A DNA stretch of 31,567 nucleotides from Paraclostridium ghonii (lineage in GTDB: Bacteria; Bacillota; Clostridia; Peptostreptococcales; Peptostreptococcaceae). A program made the position numbers and the translations under genes. Positions 30,508 to 31,567 of this stretch are shown piece after piece (the first letter of the stretch is position 1; each line of letters opens with the position of its first letter). The stretch spans positions 1-31,567 of the forward strand of contig NZ_JAKEDR010000015.1 in NCBI RefSeq assembly GCF_023653455.1. The letters run 5' to 3'. The notes under the pieces are model-generated. The model made no database searches, was not told where the DNA came from, and saw only the letters and a list, made by a program, of their open reading frames with translations.

Positions 30508-30927
30508 ATGAGTAAAAAATTATTTACAGAAGATGAAATTAATATATTATCTAAGAATAAATATGTAAAAAATATAACTTCAAAATCAATTACATATACA
30601 AATGAATTTAGAATGCTATTTATAAATGAAAATAAAAATGGTAAATCAACTATTAAAGTTTTTAATGAACATGGATTTGATACTGAAATATTAGGTGTTG
30701 ATAGAATAAAATCTGTTGGAAGAAGATGGCGAAAATTATATAAAGAAGATGGAATAGTGGGACTTACAGATGCTAGAGTTCATAGTTCAGGCAGACCTTC
30801 AACAAAAAATCTTTCACTTGAGGAAAAATATGCTCGTTTGGAAGCAAAGATGAGATTATTAAAGGCTGAGAATGAACTATTAAAAAAGTTAGATATGATA
30901 GAAAGGCAGGCGTCGAAAATAAAATAG
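30508..30927 (+). CDS. IS3-family transposase OrfA
   Basis: 139 residues: a helix-turn-helix-rich part (about 10-95, with GVDRIKSVGRRWRKLYKEDG and DARVHSSGRPSTKN) and a C-terminal leucine-zipper-like helix (LSLEEKYARLEAKMRLLKAE, NELLKKL). It binds IS ends and dimerises. ACTCGGAGG precedes the ATG. A slippery heptamer A-AAA-AAG at 30882-30888, in the correct frame near the zipper end, should let ribosomes shift -1 into orfB to make the OrfAB transposase. Confidence 0.88.
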   Translation: MSKKLFTEDEINILSKNKYVKNITSKSITYTNEFRMLFINENKNGKSTIKVFNEHGFDTEILGVDRIKSVGRRWRKLYKEDGIVGLTDARVHSSGRPSTKNLSLEEKYARLEAKMRLLKAENELLKKLDMIERQASKIK

Positions 30928-31567
30928 AATTAATAACTGAAGAGAAATATATAGCTATTTCGAATACTATAAAAAAACATAAACTAAAAAATATGGTTAG
31001 TTACCTATGTAAAATTAGTGGAGTATCTAGATCAGGTTACTATAAATACTTCTCTAAAAATTCAATTAATAACAGGAAAATACGAAATGAAAATGATGAA
31101 ATATCTAAAAAGAACATATTGAAAGCATTTCATTTTAAAAATCATAAAAAAGGTTGCAGACAAATAAAAATGGTATTAGAAAATGAATTTGGAATAAAGT
31201 ATAATCTAAAAAGAATTAGAAGAATAATGAAAAAATATGATATTGTATGCCCGATAAGAAAAGCTAACGCTTATAGAAAAATGATGAAAGCTACAAAAGA
31301 GCATAGTGTAGCACTAAATTTACTTAATAGAGAGTTTAAGCAAGGAGTACCCAGAAAAATATTACTTACAGATATAACGTATTTAACGTATAGCAATAAT
31401 AAAAGAGCTTATTTATCTACCATTAAGGATTCTTCAACGAATGAAATACTAGCTCATAATATTTCTACTAGTTTAAAGTTAGATATAGTATTAGACACTA
31501 TATCCATTCTTAGTAAAAATGTAGGCGATAGCCTTCATAAAGATGCTTTCATACATTCAGACCAAGG
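30882..31567 (+). CDS. IS3-family transposase OrfB, partial at window end
   Basis: Open in the -1 frame from the slippery site to the window end, about 228 codons. It reads VENKIELITEEKYIAIS, MVSYLCKISGVSRSGYYKYF (the HTH_21-type region), HKKGCRQIKMVLENEFGI, then the integrase core: RKILLTDITYLTYSNNKRAY with the first catalytic Asp (DITYL), and HSDQG with the second Asp at the very edge. The catalytic Glu would follow outside. No stops or shifts in the visible part, so it may be active. Confidence 0.88.

Larger units (their letters stand above)
30420..31567 (+). mobile_element. IS3-family insertion sequence, left part
   Basis: Begins TGTATCCTATAGAGTGGACA, a TG-start end as in IS3/IS150-type elements, carries overlapping orfA and orfB, and runs past the end of the window. 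A small hairpin with T-run (around 30448-30470) follows the end and may block read-through. The same end sequence occurs in the 46-bp palindrome at 6334-6379. Confidence 0.85.

Overview
The window is very AT-rich and reads like an accessory plasmid of a low-GC, spore-forming clostridium. Several small families (CD3324-like, DUF6773-like, DUF3784-like, SdpI-like), the lipoprotein class A beta-lactamase and a three-domain Cry-like toxin point to Peptostreptococcaceae, perhaps Paraclostridium or a relative. The species is my inference. The plasmid nature is better supported: a Rep_3/RepB-type initiator at 1353-2513 lies downstream of six iterons spaced 21-22 bp, with an inverted iteron just before the gene.

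Layout: 0.2-4.1 kb is the replication block (membrane-anchored protein, origin, rep, a small unknown gene, a Mor-like HTH regulator with a foldable leader). 4.3-6.3 kb holds two multi-pass membrane proteins. From 6.5 to 30.4 kb there is a long run of mostly single-gene modules, many on the minus strand: iron-sulfur flavoprotein plus MarR, beta-lactamase, CPBP protease, nitroreductase, GNAT, a zinc-ribbon peptide, a blasticidin-deaminase-like protein, cold-shock protein, VOC protein, SdpI-like proteins and XRE pairs. They are separated by at least a dozen copies of one dispersed palindromic repeat of about 130-140 bp. Fragments of dead genes (manganese catalase, HAD hydrolase, IS256-type transposase, a membrane protein) lie between them. 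The right edge enters an IS3-family element that has inserted into one of these repeats.

The most interesting part is 16.4-25.9 kb. A complete three-domain Cry-like toxin (16608-18683) and a large peptidoglycan-binding/DUF1906 lysin (23654-25873, broken by two in-frame stops) share a near-identical promoter: the same 13 bases ending in TTTACA, 16 bp, then CTTTTTA. These are the only two such matches I found. Directly upstream of the lysin is a decayed gene whose reading frames resemble the TcdR/BotR/UviA toxin sigma factors, whose promoters also carry TTTACA at -35. This suggests a toxin-plus-lysin regulon like those of the large clostridial toxins, here attached to a Cry-like toxin, with the local sigma gene and lysin now decaying.

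Between them lies a plasmid-borne YidC/Oxa1 insertase preceded by a 76-residue single-TM peptide. Starting 2 nt after that peptide's stop codon, 13 nt are perfectly complementary to the first codons of yidC, so a stem can enclose the yidC ribosome-binding site. This geometry resembles the MifM-YidC2 arrest-peptide switch of Bacillus subtilis and could be an independent example.
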